From Siphonodentalium dalli (Eukaryota > Mollusca > Scaphopoda > Gadilida > Siphonodentaliidae), in assembly GCA_032622095.1 (NCBI GenBank), contig CP136064.1:129877605-129941604 (forward strand): 64,000 nt of DNA, given 5' to 3'. The notes under the pieces were generated by a model. That model searched no databases. It saw only the letters and a list, made by a program, of their open reading frames with translations, and was not told the DNA's origin. Both the position numbers and the translations under genes were made by a program. Shown here one piece after another: positions 1-11,741 of the stretch (position 1 is its first letter; each line of letters opens with the position of its first letter).

Positions 1-301
1 ATGTTTGACTGCTGGATGATGTTGTCTCCAGCAGTGAGGCACATGCACTTTCCTCAAGCTGATTCCATTCCAGAATAGTTCTCGAAAAGAATGAATGTTC
101 TAGTTCCTTTGAGTCGGCCTTTATCAGCTTGTGGGGTTTTGAGTTATTACACTCATAATATTGCACGATATTTTGTGACTGATAACCCTCGAAGTGTTTT
201 GCAACGATCTTTCGGCCCATTGTGACTTTTTTTTTTATAAATTAATATGTCATGGGTTGTGACAGATGGTAGCTTCCAGTCAACTATCTTACTGAAGAGT
301 G
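1..301. other. No supported gene; probable 3' flank of a LINE relic
   Basis: AT-rich sequence with no convincing coding signal. It lies downstream of the 3' end of the minus-strand LINE that begins at about 302, so it may include LINE 3' sequence, but I see no diagnostic tail. Confidence 0.4.
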
Positions 302-1760
302 TCAACCTCTGTGTGCGTCTTCTATCTTGGAGTGGGAGGGTCCTAGATAATCTTTCATGGCTGTGACAGCTCCTTCTTCCCTGTATCTCCAGTCATTGGT
401 AATAAATATGGCGGCTCGTTTCTGGATCCGTTCAATTGCATCGATGTCTTTTTGCAGGAACGGGTCCCATACCTCAGCAGCATAGTCGAGTTGAGATCTT
501 ACCAACGTCTCGTATGCTATTTGCTTGCTCTTTGGTGGTGCCCGATGGAGATTTTCTCTGAAGAAGCCGAGTGTACTGCTTGCTTTGTTCGTCAGTTTGT
601 TATGTGGTTTGTCCAAGATATGTCGCTGGATAGTGAGACGCCCAGATAAGGAGTATCATCGACTGCTTGCAAGATGTGATTGCAGAGCTTGTACATGTGG
701 GTGGTCTTTGATCTTATTGACATCACGAAACATTTTTTGGCATTGAATCGCACACCCCAGTCGTCTGCTCATTTTTCTAAATGTTTGAGATCTTGCTGGA
801 GTAGGCTACTTCGTGCTCCCTTTGTGATGTTATCTGTCGATAGAGGAGATGTGTTTGTGATGATACACATTCTGGCAGGTCATTTACATGGCATAGGAAG
901 AGTAGGGGACCGAGGATAGTCCCCTAGGGAACACCGGACTCCACTGGTTCTTTTTGAGAGCATGATCCTTCGACGACGACTCTCATATGACGTTTTGCGA
1001 GGAAGGTGGTTAGCCATTTAGGGATGTTTCCGTTTATGCCGTAGTTCTCGAGTTTTGCAAGTAATTTTTTGCGTGGAACAGAATCAAATGCTTAGCTAAA
1101 ATCGAGGACTATCATGTCAGTCTGGATTTTCTTGTCGAAGGAGGTGGATTAATAGGTCTTGAGTGGTGTTTATCAGTTGAGTCACGCATGAATGACCCTT
1201 TAGGAATCCATGGTTTAAGCCGGTTAAGATTTTATGTTTTTCTATAGATGATTCATGATGTGTCGATAGATGATATGTTCCAATATTTTGCAGCTGACAG
1301 ATGTAATGGAGACATGTCTATAATTCTCTGCTACATGTATATCACCTTTCTTGTAATAAGCGCAGGTACGGGGCACTGTATTTGGGATGGCATCGGGTCC
1401 TGGAGCCTTCGATTGTTTCACATCTAGTAGTAGTTTCGTAACGCCGTCGAGTGATATGTTTAGTGGTTCAAATCCATGGTGTTATTGCAGCTGATGTATG
1501 GCTTGCTCTGGTGGAGTCGGTATCTTTTGTAAAAACTGACCGAAATTGTTCCACTAATATCTCTGCTTTGTCTCGGCTGCTGTTTAGTAGTTGGCCTTTC
1601 CTTTTAAGCGGAGGTACTCCAATGTTGTCTTGGCGTTTGGCTTTCATGTAAGTCCAGAATGGTTTTGAGCTCTTCTTGGACATACCATCCAGCATGATTC
1701 TATTGATGTAGTCCCATTCTGCCCTTTTTAGCTCCATTTTACAGGCCTTCTGATGTTTGC
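302..1760 (-). pseudogene. Degenerate CR1-like non-LTR retrotransposon (reverse transcriptase)
   Basis: Read on the minus strand, scattered frames resemble a LINE ORF2 in the expected order. The 1468-1737 frame resembles the endonuclease-RT linker. Around 1380-1470 there is an RT-entry block with the residues APGPDAIPN. Around 1080-1130 a VLDFS/AFDSVP motif-A-like block is interrupted by a stop. Around 890-930 there is GTILGPLLFL, the RT block before the catalytic FADD. At 302-616 is the C-terminal block (STLGFFRENL, DYAAEVWDPF, RIQKRAA) common in CR1/Jockey-like LINEs. The frames change several times and stops interrupt the RT core, so this copy is dead. The family assignment comes from motif resemblance; the exact clade is uncertain. 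Confidence 0.75.
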
Positions 1761-2085
1761 GATATTTTTCCCAGGCCTCTTCTGATGTTTTGGCTTTTTT
1801 GTATAGTCTAGCTTTCTTTCTATTAACACAGATTACCTTATGTAATAAATGGACGCAGGCTCAATCGTCTTTGGCCAGAACCAATATAGCTCTGCCGAGG
1901 AGACAGGGCAATGTTTCGCAGAGATGGATAAAAGTCATTATACTGGTCTGGTCCTAGTTAATTAAACGCATTCCACCCAGTAGTTCAAGTCTGCTGGTAT
2001 ACGGTACCGGTACTAAAATCATATAAGGTATTGGGGAAGCTATAGCTAAATGTTGTTTTTAGTACGAGAACAAGGCGCCTCGTTA
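1761..2085. other. No supported gene
   Basis: This may contain the 5' remainder of the LINE relic, but the minus-strand frames are too broken to support it. Nothing else is recognisable. Confidence 0.3.
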
Positions 2086-2139
2086 CCATATGTATGACAT
2101 GGTTTACGCGTTAGTGACCAGCTCAAATATAACCAGCAG

Positions 2140-2395
2140 CGTGAATTTCGTTTCGGATGGGTCAAATCATGACCCCGACCTGACATTCAAAATTGTCAAT
2201 TCAAGGTCAAATCGGGTAAAGCCGGGCGGATTTCGACGGGTACTTTTGTCGGGCACTTTTGTCCGGGGAGTGTTTTGGACGGGTCAAATCGTGACCCCGA
2301 CATGACCTTCACTTTTAAAATGGTCAATTCAAGGTTAAATCGCGCAATTCTCCGAAAATCAAAGGGGAACATCCCGGACGAAGTCGGGCCCACCA
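2140..2395. repeat. Two copies of a ~125-bp interspersed/tandem repeat
   Basis: The phrases 'gggtcaaatc(a/g)tgaccccgac', 'aattgtcaattcaaggt' and 'caaatcgggtaaa' occur twice in a row here. The same repeat appears in reverse orientation at about 41570-42125, so it is a dispersed family that forms short arrays. No coding function is supported. Confidence 0.6.
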
Positions 2396-2469
2396 GCTAC
2401 TATTATATATTTCTAGATTTAGTTACAAACTAAATACCTGTATATTGTATAAAGCAATGTTTGACAAAT

Positions 2470-3900
2470 ATATATATATCAATATTACCATACGGGTCAT
2501 TAAAATAGATACGACGAAACAAATTTTGAAGGGTGCATGTATCAGGTCATTTTTTTTATTTCAAATGATGACAGGAATGCGGAAAGTTGAAGTACCTACG
2601 TAATACTGGCTATCCGCATGAAGAGATATACATGTATATAAAAACCAAAATAGAAGATGACTGCTGGCGACAATGTTTTCCAAAAAAATGCAAAGCATTC
2701 GATAGCTCCCATCTAGTTGTCAGCCCGAAGATCAATATGAAGTTTGGTGACTATCAGACGAGGGATATGTCTGTACAGTTGATAAACAATTCAGTCATGC
2801 AAAAGAGTAAGATACCAAATTACTGCCTGTGGTCATGTTTTTTAACGAAATTCGGGAAAATTAGATTACTCTCATCCTGGTTATCCAGAAGATCATTGTG
2901 GAATCTGGTGACGATCGGACAAGGGGTGTCGTCTGTAGGATCAACCAAATTATTTAGCCATAAAAATAGTAAAATTCAAGATCACCGCTGGCAGTGATGT
3001 CTTCACAAGGAAAGTTTGAGAACAAAATATGGCTCATATAGCGGTGACCCAAAATATCCACATGAGAAAAAGTTCTCCAATAAAAGCTGGCTGCAGGGTG
3101 CGCCAATTGATTCAAATTTGAAATTTAGCAGGGTGTACTGCTGGTGGCCATGTTTTCCCTGCAAATTTGATAGACTGATGGACAAAACCACTGAATCCGT
3201 TAAATCAATATACATGTATACATGGATTCATTTATATGCATTGTTATACACAGTACTGGTATATAAAGGTACTGAAAATAACTATATTACTAGTATACAC
3301 AAAATAAACCATATGTCATGGCTATGGGTTCTAATATCCGAACATGACAGCTGAGAACTTGGTGTGAATTGAAGAGTGGTGGTGTCTCAAGCATATCTAA
3401 CCCTCCACATTAGGAACATGCCATTAAATGGCATAAGTATAATCTAGCTAGAGGACAGAAGTGATCCATAAAACCCCCTTAATTCAACCAGGTCCTCGCG
3501 CGCGATGTATGGTCGATCACATGATGATCTAGGGGGAATTAGAATTGTTGTATAAAAACAGCACTACATGTAAATATAAAATAAAATAGTGCTACGTCTT
3601 ATTCAGTGACTATACAGACAGTCTGACAAAATAAAGTTTCAGTGACACTCTATCCGAAGAGGGGAATAATTTCATCTGTTACAGTCAATGGAGCAATTAT
3701 GAATCTGGAAAGGTGAAATTTCTAAGTAATACTAGATATCGACATGACGCGATAACATATAACGTAAATGCAATATGGCCGCTGGCGACCATTTTTTCCT
3801 ATGAAATTCAAAAACTATTTGATAGCTCTCATCTGATAGATCAATATCAAGATAAATATGAAGTTTGGTGATGATCGGATGAGTGAAGTGGACTGTGGCC
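2470..3900. repeat. Diverged repeat family (units near 2650, 2820, 3130, 3770)
   Basis: A phrase of the form 'ctg(c/g)tggcgacaatgttttcc' followed by 'gatagctcccatct...atatgaagtttggtgac' recurs near 2655 and 3770, with weaker versions near 2820 and 3130. Open frames in this stretch are short and match nothing I recognise, so I read it as diverged tandem repeat rather than genes. Confidence 0.5.
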
Positions 3901-3940
3901 TGTGCTAAACGGTTTAGTAATGCTTAAAAAGATTCTTACC

Positions 3941-4260
3941 TTAATATTTTTATGTTCACTTTATAAACTTCACTGAGTCATCTTTGTCATGTATTGAATT
4001 TGATATCTTTTGTTAACAGTTTATAAATCATGTATGTCTCATGTTTGTTATTTTAATTTATGTGTTTATTATCATTAAATAAAGTTGCATTCCTTCAAAA
4101 TATTCTAACCTCAATGTTTTTATGTTCACTTTATAAACTCCACTGAGTCATCTTTGTCATGTATTGAATTTGATATCTTTTGTTAACAGTTTATAAATTA
4201 TGTATGTCTCGTGTTCGTTATTATATTGGATGTGTTTATTATCATTAAATAAAGTTATCA
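3941..4260. repeat. Tandem duplication, period 170 bp
   Basis: The segment beginning 'tatgttcactttataaac' occurs at 3951 and again at 4121, and each copy ends in an ATTAAATAAAG polyadenylation-like string. This looks like a duplicated 3'-end or tail module. No coding sequence is visible. Confidence 0.7.
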
Positions 4261-4676
4261 TTTAAAATAAATGTATTCAAGTCCTCAATTATTATTTCAC
4301 AAAAAAGCTCAAATACCCCAAAACACAATAGTTTAGAGTCGCCAATTAGTTAATCCGATTACCTATAACTCTAAGCACATAAGCCGCTTAACCTTTTAAA
4401 TGGGGCCGACCGTTTACACTTTATAGAATGAAAGAACGAAAACTTGAATAAAATCAACAAATTTGTGAATTTAAGAACAATTCAAACGTTAATGTTGTGA
4501 ATTGAATTGCGAATTGAATTGCTTTATTTCACTCAATCATATAAATTGTATGAGATACAGAGTGAAAAACGTATATACAGAACTATGTACACAATGTTAG
4601 TATGGCCGTTACGTTTGGCGTTCGAGGTCCGTAAGTGTCATTCGTCGTGTTCTACGTCATCAGCATCATCATCATC

Positions 4677-4708
<32 letters not shown>

Positions 4709-5614
4709 CTTCAGCAACAACATCCTCATCATCATCGTCATCATCATCATCACCATCATCATGTCATAACCCGGACATATGTACTATATTTCAGTCTTGT
4801 CCATTTATAAACAAAGAGGATATAATGCGACATCAAGTCCGCTCACACCTTTTATTTTGGAGCCGGTCACATACACTTTATAGTGTGTTTCAGAACGAAA
4901 ACAAAAATGAATAAAATCAACAAATTTGTAAATTTAAAAACAATTCAAACGTTGTTGTATTCCATGTCCCAGCCCGGACATATAACCAAATTTCAATAAT
5001 ATTCATTGAGAAACAACGGACCAAACGCTATCTAACACCCGTATACACCTTTTATTCCGAGCCGGACTCAGCCTCGGATACATTTTATAGTGAGTACCGA
5101 ATTGGCACACGTCGACTGGGGCGAGTTGGCCCTGGGGCGATTAAGCCGATTCCGGCACCTTCTATATAATTTACAGTATGTACCCGTTTACGCGTAGTTT
5201 ACTTTAGAAAGTTCCGCAATTAATACCGTAAATAGAGCGACTGTATTTGACAGAGCATGCCTCTGTTATTGATTATCAAGTTGCTATACATTAAAAACGA
5301 CAAATTCACATGCTCGTTCAAGCGCAGTACTTAGTCTATTTCCCCCATGTCAAAGGACATCCACAAATACTAAATAACGCTAACCTACTGCAAATGTTTT
5401 ACACGACAACTGTTAACATATTTGGGCTGAATTCATCTGATGCGGTATTATTCCTCAAAATAAACAACAAAACCATCGTTACTTGGAAATGTAGTTTGGG
5501 CTAACATTTACATAAATCCTCCACATCATTTATCCGACACACACGTCAGATGAAAAACAGCCATCAGAGAAACGCCCAAATTGGGAGAAATAAAAAATCA
5601 CAATTGCGACTATA
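4261..5614. repeat. Gene-poor stretch with (TCA)n microsatellite at 4660-4765
   Basis: A nearly pure trinucleotide run (TCA/CAT with occasional CAC) at about 4660-4765 produces a poly-serine open frame that is not a credible gene. Short phrases such as 'aataaaatcaacaaatttgt' repeat near 4450 and 4910, indicating a local duplication. Nothing else is recognised. Confidence 0.6.
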
Positions 5615-6376
5615 AAGCCCCGGTTCCATATCCATGATTTCCCACCCCGAATGTTCCCGAATGACTCCCGAATCATAATTTTGCAAACTCGTGGAGTAAG
5701 TTCGGGACGAGTCGAGACAGTGAATTTTTACCCCCGAACATGATCGCGGATATCGGTGCTATCGGGGTCGATTCGGGACAATTCTGGACTCGCTCCCGAC
5801 AGTTTTGATATGTTCAAAACTATCGGGAACCAAGCCGAATCGCTCCCGATTTGTAAATCATCGGGAGAAATTCGGGAGCAATTCGGCACCTATTCGGGAG
5901 TAGTCGGCAGTATTCGGCAATATTCGGGTGGATATTCTGGAGTAGTCGGCAGTAATCGGTAGGTTATTCCCGAATTCGCCATGTGTGGCTGCTTTTATAC
6001 TGAGATCGGTGTATCTGCAAAATTCGGCATCGATTCGGGCATCAATTCGGTACAAGTTCGGCATTAATTCGGGGTATTCGGCAACAATTCGGTGTAAGTC
6101 CGTAGTAATCTGGGCAATTTGGCAGCCACTCGCACGAAATTTCGGTATCAGTTCGGGATAATTCTTGATAATTCGGGAAGATATTCGGAAGCATTCTGGA
6201 ATACTCGGCAATGTTCGGGACGATTAAATTTTGTCATAATTCGGCATCAGTTCGGCGGCTTTTTGAAATAAAACTCGTCCAGAATTCTCTCGAATGCTGC
6301 CGATTTGGTCTGGTCCCGAATTTGTGCCGACTATACTAATTCGGGACAGAAAATCGGGAATATGGAACCGGGGCTT
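5615..6376. mobile_element. MITE-like element with AAGCCCCGGTTCCATAT inverted ends
   Basis: The left end AAGCCCCGGTTCCATAT at 5615 is matched by its reverse complement ending at 6376, giving a 762-bp element. The interior is a dense irregular array of ATTCGGG/CCCGAAT words and has no credible ORF. A clear target duplication is not evident. The short TIR, the lack of coding and the repetitive core suggest a non-autonomous DNA transposon. Confidence 0.65.
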
Positions 6377-6954
6377 AAACGCGGTTATTCCCGGCCGTAG
6401 AAGACATGATATCTGTTCTGAACATCAACTCAGTTGTCAATTGAAAGCGGTACTTTAATGTGAATAGAGACATTTAGGCCTATCACAGTTTTGACATATT
6501 TTTAAAAGTATGCGAACTCAATTCACCTCACGAAGTGACATCGGCATATTCCGGCGAAAATGTTCTTGCAATCGCAGGATAAACATAAACAAAACCACGT
6601 GGTCGTAAATTTAATTAATTCCATCACGTTTACCGTGTAAGTTGTAAATTAAAAATTGCATATATCGCGAGTCGTAAGAAATGTTTAACTAATAAGTAAT
6701 ATAGGACCACTTACAATAAAAATAAACACAACATAATATATTAATAGTGATGAAATATATTAACAGGATACGATGTCTGAATAAGGGTACATTCGATTGT
6801 GATGGTTTGGCAGCATTTCGCGTTCCCAATACAGAAAGTTTAGTCCATCGGCACCACACACGGGCTTGTGATACATCATTTTGAAGATTATGACATTCCG
6901 CATCGGATAGGACCCGGTGTGAAATATACAGATGATGCAAAAGATGAGTTTTAG
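6377..6954. other. No supported feature
   Basis: Low-complexity AT-rich sequence. No gene, RNA or repeat boundary could be supported. Confidence 0.4.
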
Positions 6955-8070
6955 CTGATTAAGTGCCAAAATTCAGCAAAAATCCCTGTTTTTTGTAAAA
7001 TTCGGCAAAATGAGAAATAAAAGTATAGGAACGCGAACATTTTGCGCCCAAATATTGTAGTCTACATACCTCTAGATATTTACTATGATAGTGGTACGAT
7101 TTCTCTGATATAACGAAGATTTTTTTTAGATTTATTGTAAAAATAGACAAAACAGCGTAATTTTTTATTTTTTTTGCCTCACTTAATGGGCGATAGATCA
7201 ATATTGTTTTGACCAGGGATATCGTATATAGCCTAGAAAAGTGCGGATATATATACCGCATACGACAGTATGCTGAATATGTCATCATATTTAACATGTG
7301 ATGTGTTATGTAAGATTATTTCACCCCTCACCCAAAAATTCAGCAAAAAGTCACTGTTTTAGGGAATTTCGGCACAAATGAATACAAAAAGCACAGGTAT
7401 TCGCGATAAGTTTGTGCTACGATATAGCAGGTTACACACTTATAAATACAAAGTAATGAAATGTCATGATTGCGGTGATAGATGTAAAAATTGCTCAAAT
7501 TTACGTGGAAAATAGACAAAAAATAATTCATTTTCAGTTGTTTCGCCCCTCTTAATAGGCGATTATTCAGTATTGCATTGAATGGAGATCCCGTATATAA
7601 TATAGAAACTTGTGGAAATATATACTGCATATGACTGTAAGATAAGAATGTTATTCTTTGCCATATATGATATGTGGTGGTAGATTGTGTCACCCCACCC
7701 CAAAATTCAGAAGAAAAAAATCAGTTTTAGAAATTTCGTTATGGCAGAATACAAAAGCACAACTCCGATTATGTTGTGCTATTATATTGAAGTCTACCCA
7801 CTTCGAGATATACATTATGATAACGCCATGGTATCGTTTACAGATGGCAACATTTCGGAGTTTTCTGATGAAAGTAGACCGAAAATCGTGAAATATAGAC
7901 TTGTTTTGCCCTCTACATGGGTGATAATTCAATTCCATTTTGAACAATAATCCAGGACAATCTCTCAAGAGTTGACGAGACACATAACGCATATGAATGT
8001 TTTCGGATTGTATCATCTTCTGTCCCATTTGTTTGGTTACTTTATTGCACCCATCGCCCAACAATACAAT
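6955..8070. repeat. Three diverged tandem units of ~360 bp
   Basis: Units beginning near 6965, 7330 and 7690 share, in order, 'aaaattcagcaaaaa', a 'gttttag/aatttcggc' word, 'aaagcacagg', a 'tgtagtctacatacctc'-like block and 'gtcatcatatttaacatgtg'-like ends. Open frames crossing the units (such as 6959-7297, 7340-7693 and 7690-8064 on the minus strand) are by-products of this repetition and have no recognisable domains. Confidence 0.65.
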
Positions 8071-8880
8071 ACATTAAAAGATGAGACAAACACGGAATAT
8101 TCCTATACACATTTATGCATTATACACATACCTTATCAAGCTGAGACGTTTGATAGTTACTTGAGTTGAAGAAATTACATCATTGTATATGTTTACTTCG
8201 CATAATATAGCTTCACAGTTGTATAACATTATACGTATTGGGAGGTTTAGTGATTGTTAATAACCAGGTTCAGCCACAGTACATGTACCTTGTAACGTGT
8301 GTTGACATTACGAACGAAATCATATGACTCACATGACCATTCCGCTTGCACGTACACCATCAAACAACCGTTTAGACGTTTTGTGTCAAATGTGCAGCGA
8401 AATGTGTATCAGAGGGGTGTCCAAACTTTATATCAATCGACGAACATGTGCTTAGTGAACTTTTGTTAAATTCTTCAGCAGCGGTGACCACGCCGTTACT
8501 TTTCCCAAATGGGTTGTTGGTACGACTTCCTTTATATACCGTAGGTCGTCTGCACCCTGGAACCGATGGAAGCCAAAGTTTGTTTGTATCTGGGTGCATA
8601 AATGTTCTCCAATGCGGTCGCATAGCCTACTCTTCTTCGATACACATAGAGGGTTTTTAGCGACCAATGGGCGTGAACTACCCACGAGACGGCACAGCCA
8701 TTAAGGTGAGCTCGTGATCTCACCACATCTATTCGTGGCTCAACCCTGCAAGTTGAGCCAAGGGGTCGTGTTTGGAATGAACCCGCAGCCACAAGGGACT
8801 TGATGTTCCCCCATGGCTGACACTTCCCTTTAATCATATAATAGAATATTTGTTTTACATCAACAGTACTGTACAAACAG
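8071..8880. other. Uncertain flank of the Gypsy relic
   Basis: The minus-strand frame 8452-8685 contains RLCDRIGEHL, faintly like the GIY-YIG endonuclease segment of Penelope-like elements. The match is too short and noisy to call. Nothing else in this stretch is recognisable. Confidence 0.25.
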
Positions 8881-8889
8881 TATATAAAC

Positions 8890-9318
8890 TGTATTTGTGT
8901 GGCTCTCCTATCTGGTAGTCATCATCCACGACTTTGCCATATGGGGAGCTTCCCACAGTATTTGGGGTTTTAATGCGTCACGACCTTCTTGGTCACAGCC
9001 ATCAAATCATCAAACCTTGTCATCAACATTGCGATGTTCTTTAATTATATCTATCGTCCTCGAACCCCCCTTGGGGTACCATGGCGCCGTTTCTTGGTTG
9101 GGTCATATCTCTTGGAATATTATGAGGAACAGATCTCCAAGGCCTTGGTCATTACATGTCGAATTTCTCTGACCATGTATGTCTACCAATGTGTCAGGAA
9201 GAATATATTTCTCCTGTGCATTTGGTTTCACTTCAGGATATGGTGGTTTTGGTTCAGCTCTTTGCAACTCATCCCCATTGTTTACGGTAGCACTGCTGTA
9301 TTGCCATGTGATCATAGA
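8890..9318 (-). pseudogene. Gypsy-type retrotransposon relic, protease-RT linker (left of Polinton)
   Basis: Read on the minus strand from the Polinton edge, the frame at 9324-9103 includes KYILPDTLVDIHGQRNS. This resembles the linker before the RT domain of Gypsy/Ty3 polyproteins, in the 'LP..L.DL..RS' style. Removing the Polinton and one copy of the GACACA duplication makes this the direct continuation of the gag/protease relic at 26842-27903. Stops and frame changes follow immediately, and no RT catalytic motif is visible. The assignment rests on motif resemblance plus the continuity across the insertion. Confidence 0.55.
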
Positions 9319-9324
9319 GACACA
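9319..9324. repeat. Target-site duplication GACACA (left)
   Basis: The six bases GACACA directly precede the left Polinton tip. The same six bases directly follow the right tip at 26836-26841. Polintons characteristically make 6-bp duplications. Confidence 0.92.
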
Positions 9325-10380
9325 AGTAGTATGGGGGTCTCGTTGACTGCACATAATTTTTTTTTTTATGGGGGTAAAATTGTTTGTACTAAAATATTAA
9401 AAAAAAAAATTCAAAACCTAATTATTTTTTCCAAAATTTTCAAAAGTTTTAAAAAATCTCAAAAATTTATAACGAGTTTTCGGTCTCTTACTGAAAATAA
9501 TCTCGGTATTAAATGTCGAATGTTTATAAATTATTTGCGTGTAATATCTTTTGTTATTGGCCAACTATTTTTGTTCAAACAAATTTTAAATATTTTTCAT
9601 GAAACTCTGTTAATTTTATTAATCGAAGTTTAGAAATAGCTTTATACCAATTATATGTGTATGGACTGGTCCGAGTCGATGTAATCTTGGCCATTGTCAC
9701 CATCGGTATGAATGCATACATTCCAGTGTTTATCATCAGACGCAGTCCATACTCATATAATTGTCTCCACAATACCTGAAATAATTTGACACCATTACTC
9801 TTACATAAATAATAAAGAGCGTTTATTCTTTACTTCTCTATCCCGATGAAGTTATTGAGTATATGACAGGTGTGCATTATCGCGAATTATAAATTATTGA
9901 GATGTTGTACTATTTTGAATCACGAGCGGACGAAGAGTGTGATGCGAAATTACAACCCCAGAATGAACTGACATATTCGATGGAACAAATTTTCAAGTAT
10001 GTACACACACATAATCACACGCGTCATTGGGGTAACACTGTATAGGTCGAAAAGAGGGACACCTTGGATAAATTGACCAAATGACTACTATTATATCTGT
10101 TGACAGCTATGTGTGTTTCGACTCGTTCAATTAAGTTATCGATAGCTTGTCTGAACATCATTAGTTGTTTAACGGGTTATGATCACGTTAGGTTGATAAA
10201 CTGTGTCATTGTTAGCATTAACGCGATAATTAGTTATCAAAAAATATGCATACATAATACGTACATGTGCTAATACACTCAATAATAGAAGTTGCCTTTG
10301 TGTTGTTGTTATAACAACATTACGTAATAACCACTTATCGACCTATTCATACTTACGCTCATAGATATTTGTATACCATA
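9325..10380. repeat. Left terminal inverted repeat of the Polinton
   Basis: The sequence from the tip at 9325 to about 10380 is matched, reverse-complemented, by about 25780-26835, with small indels and scattered substitutions. It includes an AATAAAGAGCGTTT word at about 9812. A 65-codon frame at 9575-9772 occurs in both arms but has no recognisable domain. The inner boundary is approximate. Confidence 0.88.
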
Positions 10381-10439
10381 ACTCCAGAACATAGTTAGCA
10401 CCGATGAGGCAACATTATATGACTGCTATTGTATCATTT

Positions 10440-10700
10440 GACAGCTATGAGTGTTTCGACTCGTTTGATATTAGCTCTCGCTCGCGTATGAAACTCTGCT
10501 AATTTTATTAATCGATGTTTAGAAATAGCTCTATACCAATTGCATGTGTATAGCTGTTCACATTAGATTTTTTAGGTATTTATTCTCGAAAATGCCAGAG
10601 TGTTCAGACACGTTCGATGTTTAGAAATAGTTTTATACCAATTGTAGATGTGCAGCTGTTCACATTTGATTTTAGGTATTTATTCGCGAAAAAAAAAATA
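10440..10700. repeat. Direct repeats internal to the left TIR
   Basis: A block reading 'gtttagaaatag(c/t)tctataccaattg' and continuing to 'gctgttcacat...taggtatttattc' occurs at about 10513 and 10619. Its first half also occurs in the TIR near 9630. This looks like local duplication between the TIR and the first gene. Confidence 0.6.
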
Positions 10701-10743
10701 TATTTTCATAACATATAAGTCATACTATCGACAACCTACAAAA

Positions 10744-11211
10744 ATGCTGCTGGAAACTATATTCAAATATTTATGTTTAGGCCTAACCTCGGTGTGTCCA
10801 TGTCTAAGTGATCAACACGAGTCTGAACATGAGAACAATACTGGTGAGGCTGTACACATGTTGGATATACATGAGAACAATACTGGTGAGGCTGTACCCA
10901 TGTTGGATATACATGAGAACAATACTGGTGAGGCTGTACCCATTTTGGATATCAATCAAGATGAAGACAATGGCCCTGATGACAGAGACTCTGACCAGTG
11001 GTCAGCATCCTCAGACAGTTCTTATCGGGACGTGGAGGCGGACTATTGGACCACCAGTTCCCATTCGTCGTGGTCTGATTCCGAGTCAAGCACAGACTGT
11101 TATTGCGAACGTCCCGAAGATTGGGACCGTGAACTGGAGTTGGATGCCGAATATGGATATCTGATGGATAGTGCATATTCATCAGAAGAAATGTCTGACT
11201 GTGACTGGTAG
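10744..11211 (+). CDS. Acidic Ser/Asp-rich protein with 14-residue tandem repeats
   Basis: A predicted protein of 155 residues, taking the ATG at 10744, which opens with a hydrophobic, Cys-containing segment (about residues 1-22). Then come three in-frame copies of a 42-bp unit (10828-10953) encoding HENNTGEAVPMLDI-like repeats, and a strongly acidic, serine-rich C-terminal half with many casein-kinase-2-type S-D/E sites. A polyadenylation signal AATAAA follows at about 11273. I do not recognise the family. Its position, first gene inside the TIR and transcribed inward, is where DNA viruses often place early regulatory or host-interaction genes, but that is inference. The reading frame extends upstream of 10744 without an ATG, so the start is a choice. 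Confidence 0.6.
   Translation: MLLETIFKYLCLGLTSVCPCLSDQHESEHENNTGEAVHMLDIHENNTGEAVPMLDIHENNTGEAVPILDINQDEDNGPDDRDSDQWSASSDSSYRDVEADYWTTSSHSSWSDSESSTDCYCERPEDWDRELELDAEYGYLMDSAYSSEEMSDCDW
10828..10953 (+). repeat. 42-bp tandem repeat, three copies, inside the acidic gene
   Basis: Units start at 10828, 10870 and 10912. They are nearly identical and keep the reading frame. Confidence 0.9.
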
Positions 11212-11741
11212 ATTTAGTAACGCTGTTGATTGAATTGTATAATGTTATATTGTTTTTGTTTATGTTATCAATAATAAATATATGTATAATATAATTTTCA
11301 AAATAATATCTCCCTGGGTTCTATCGTGGTTCTATCTTTGACAAGAGATTTTGTTCACTCAATCACAGACCAACGTGCTAATGCCCGTCCGCCCCACCAC
11401 AACATCCACCAACCACCTTCACATCACTTACCCGCACCAATGATGTTATAATAAGAACTGTAGGTTTTTATAATATTACAGGTTGCAGTGTCATCCTGGT
11501 AATTCGTTTACACCAGTTTTTTACGTGTCTCTGAACATTATAATGGTCCTCTGTATCTTCACCGAAGATATTCGTTCCGGCCATAGCCTCTTCAACCTAC
11601 ACGTTCTCTTCCATCAACCTTATCAGACCACGCTTTCGACCCATATAAAGCTGCTCTACACACGCCTTCCATAACAAATGTTTACTTATGATGTATATAA
11701 GAACTGTATAGCTACTAATAAATAGGACACAGTGAACAAAA
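11212..11741. promoter_or_regulatory. Intergenic region with duplicated TATA-like motif upstream of the ATPase
   Basis: No gene is supported. The motif TGATGTATATAAGAACTGTA at 11689-11708 lies about 33 bp before the ATPase ATG. A near copy, with ATAAGAACTGTA at 11451-11462, lies about 240 bp upstream. The nearer copy is well placed as a core promoter. AATAAA at about 11273 serves the upstream gene. Confidence 0.45.

Noticed and set aside
4507-4914. Poly-serine open frame
   Set aside because: It is produced by the TCA trinucleotide microsatellite; nothing on either side supports a gene.
8452-8685. Possible GIY-YIG (Penelope-like) fragment
   Set aside because: Only one short motif-like string (RLCDRIGEHL) and no reverse transcriptase nearby.
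8755-8820. Possible tRNA-derived SINE (GGTTCATTCC box-B-like word on the minus strand)
   Set aside because: No convincing box A at the right distance, and no cloverleaf could be drawn.
9575-9772. 65-codon frame present in all three Polinton TIR arms
   Set aside because: Its conservation is explained by TIR identity. It has no recognisable domain, and its opposite strand is equally open.
11483-11674. 63-codon frame upstream of the ATPase
   Set aside because: No good start codon, no domain, and it overlaps the likely promoter region.
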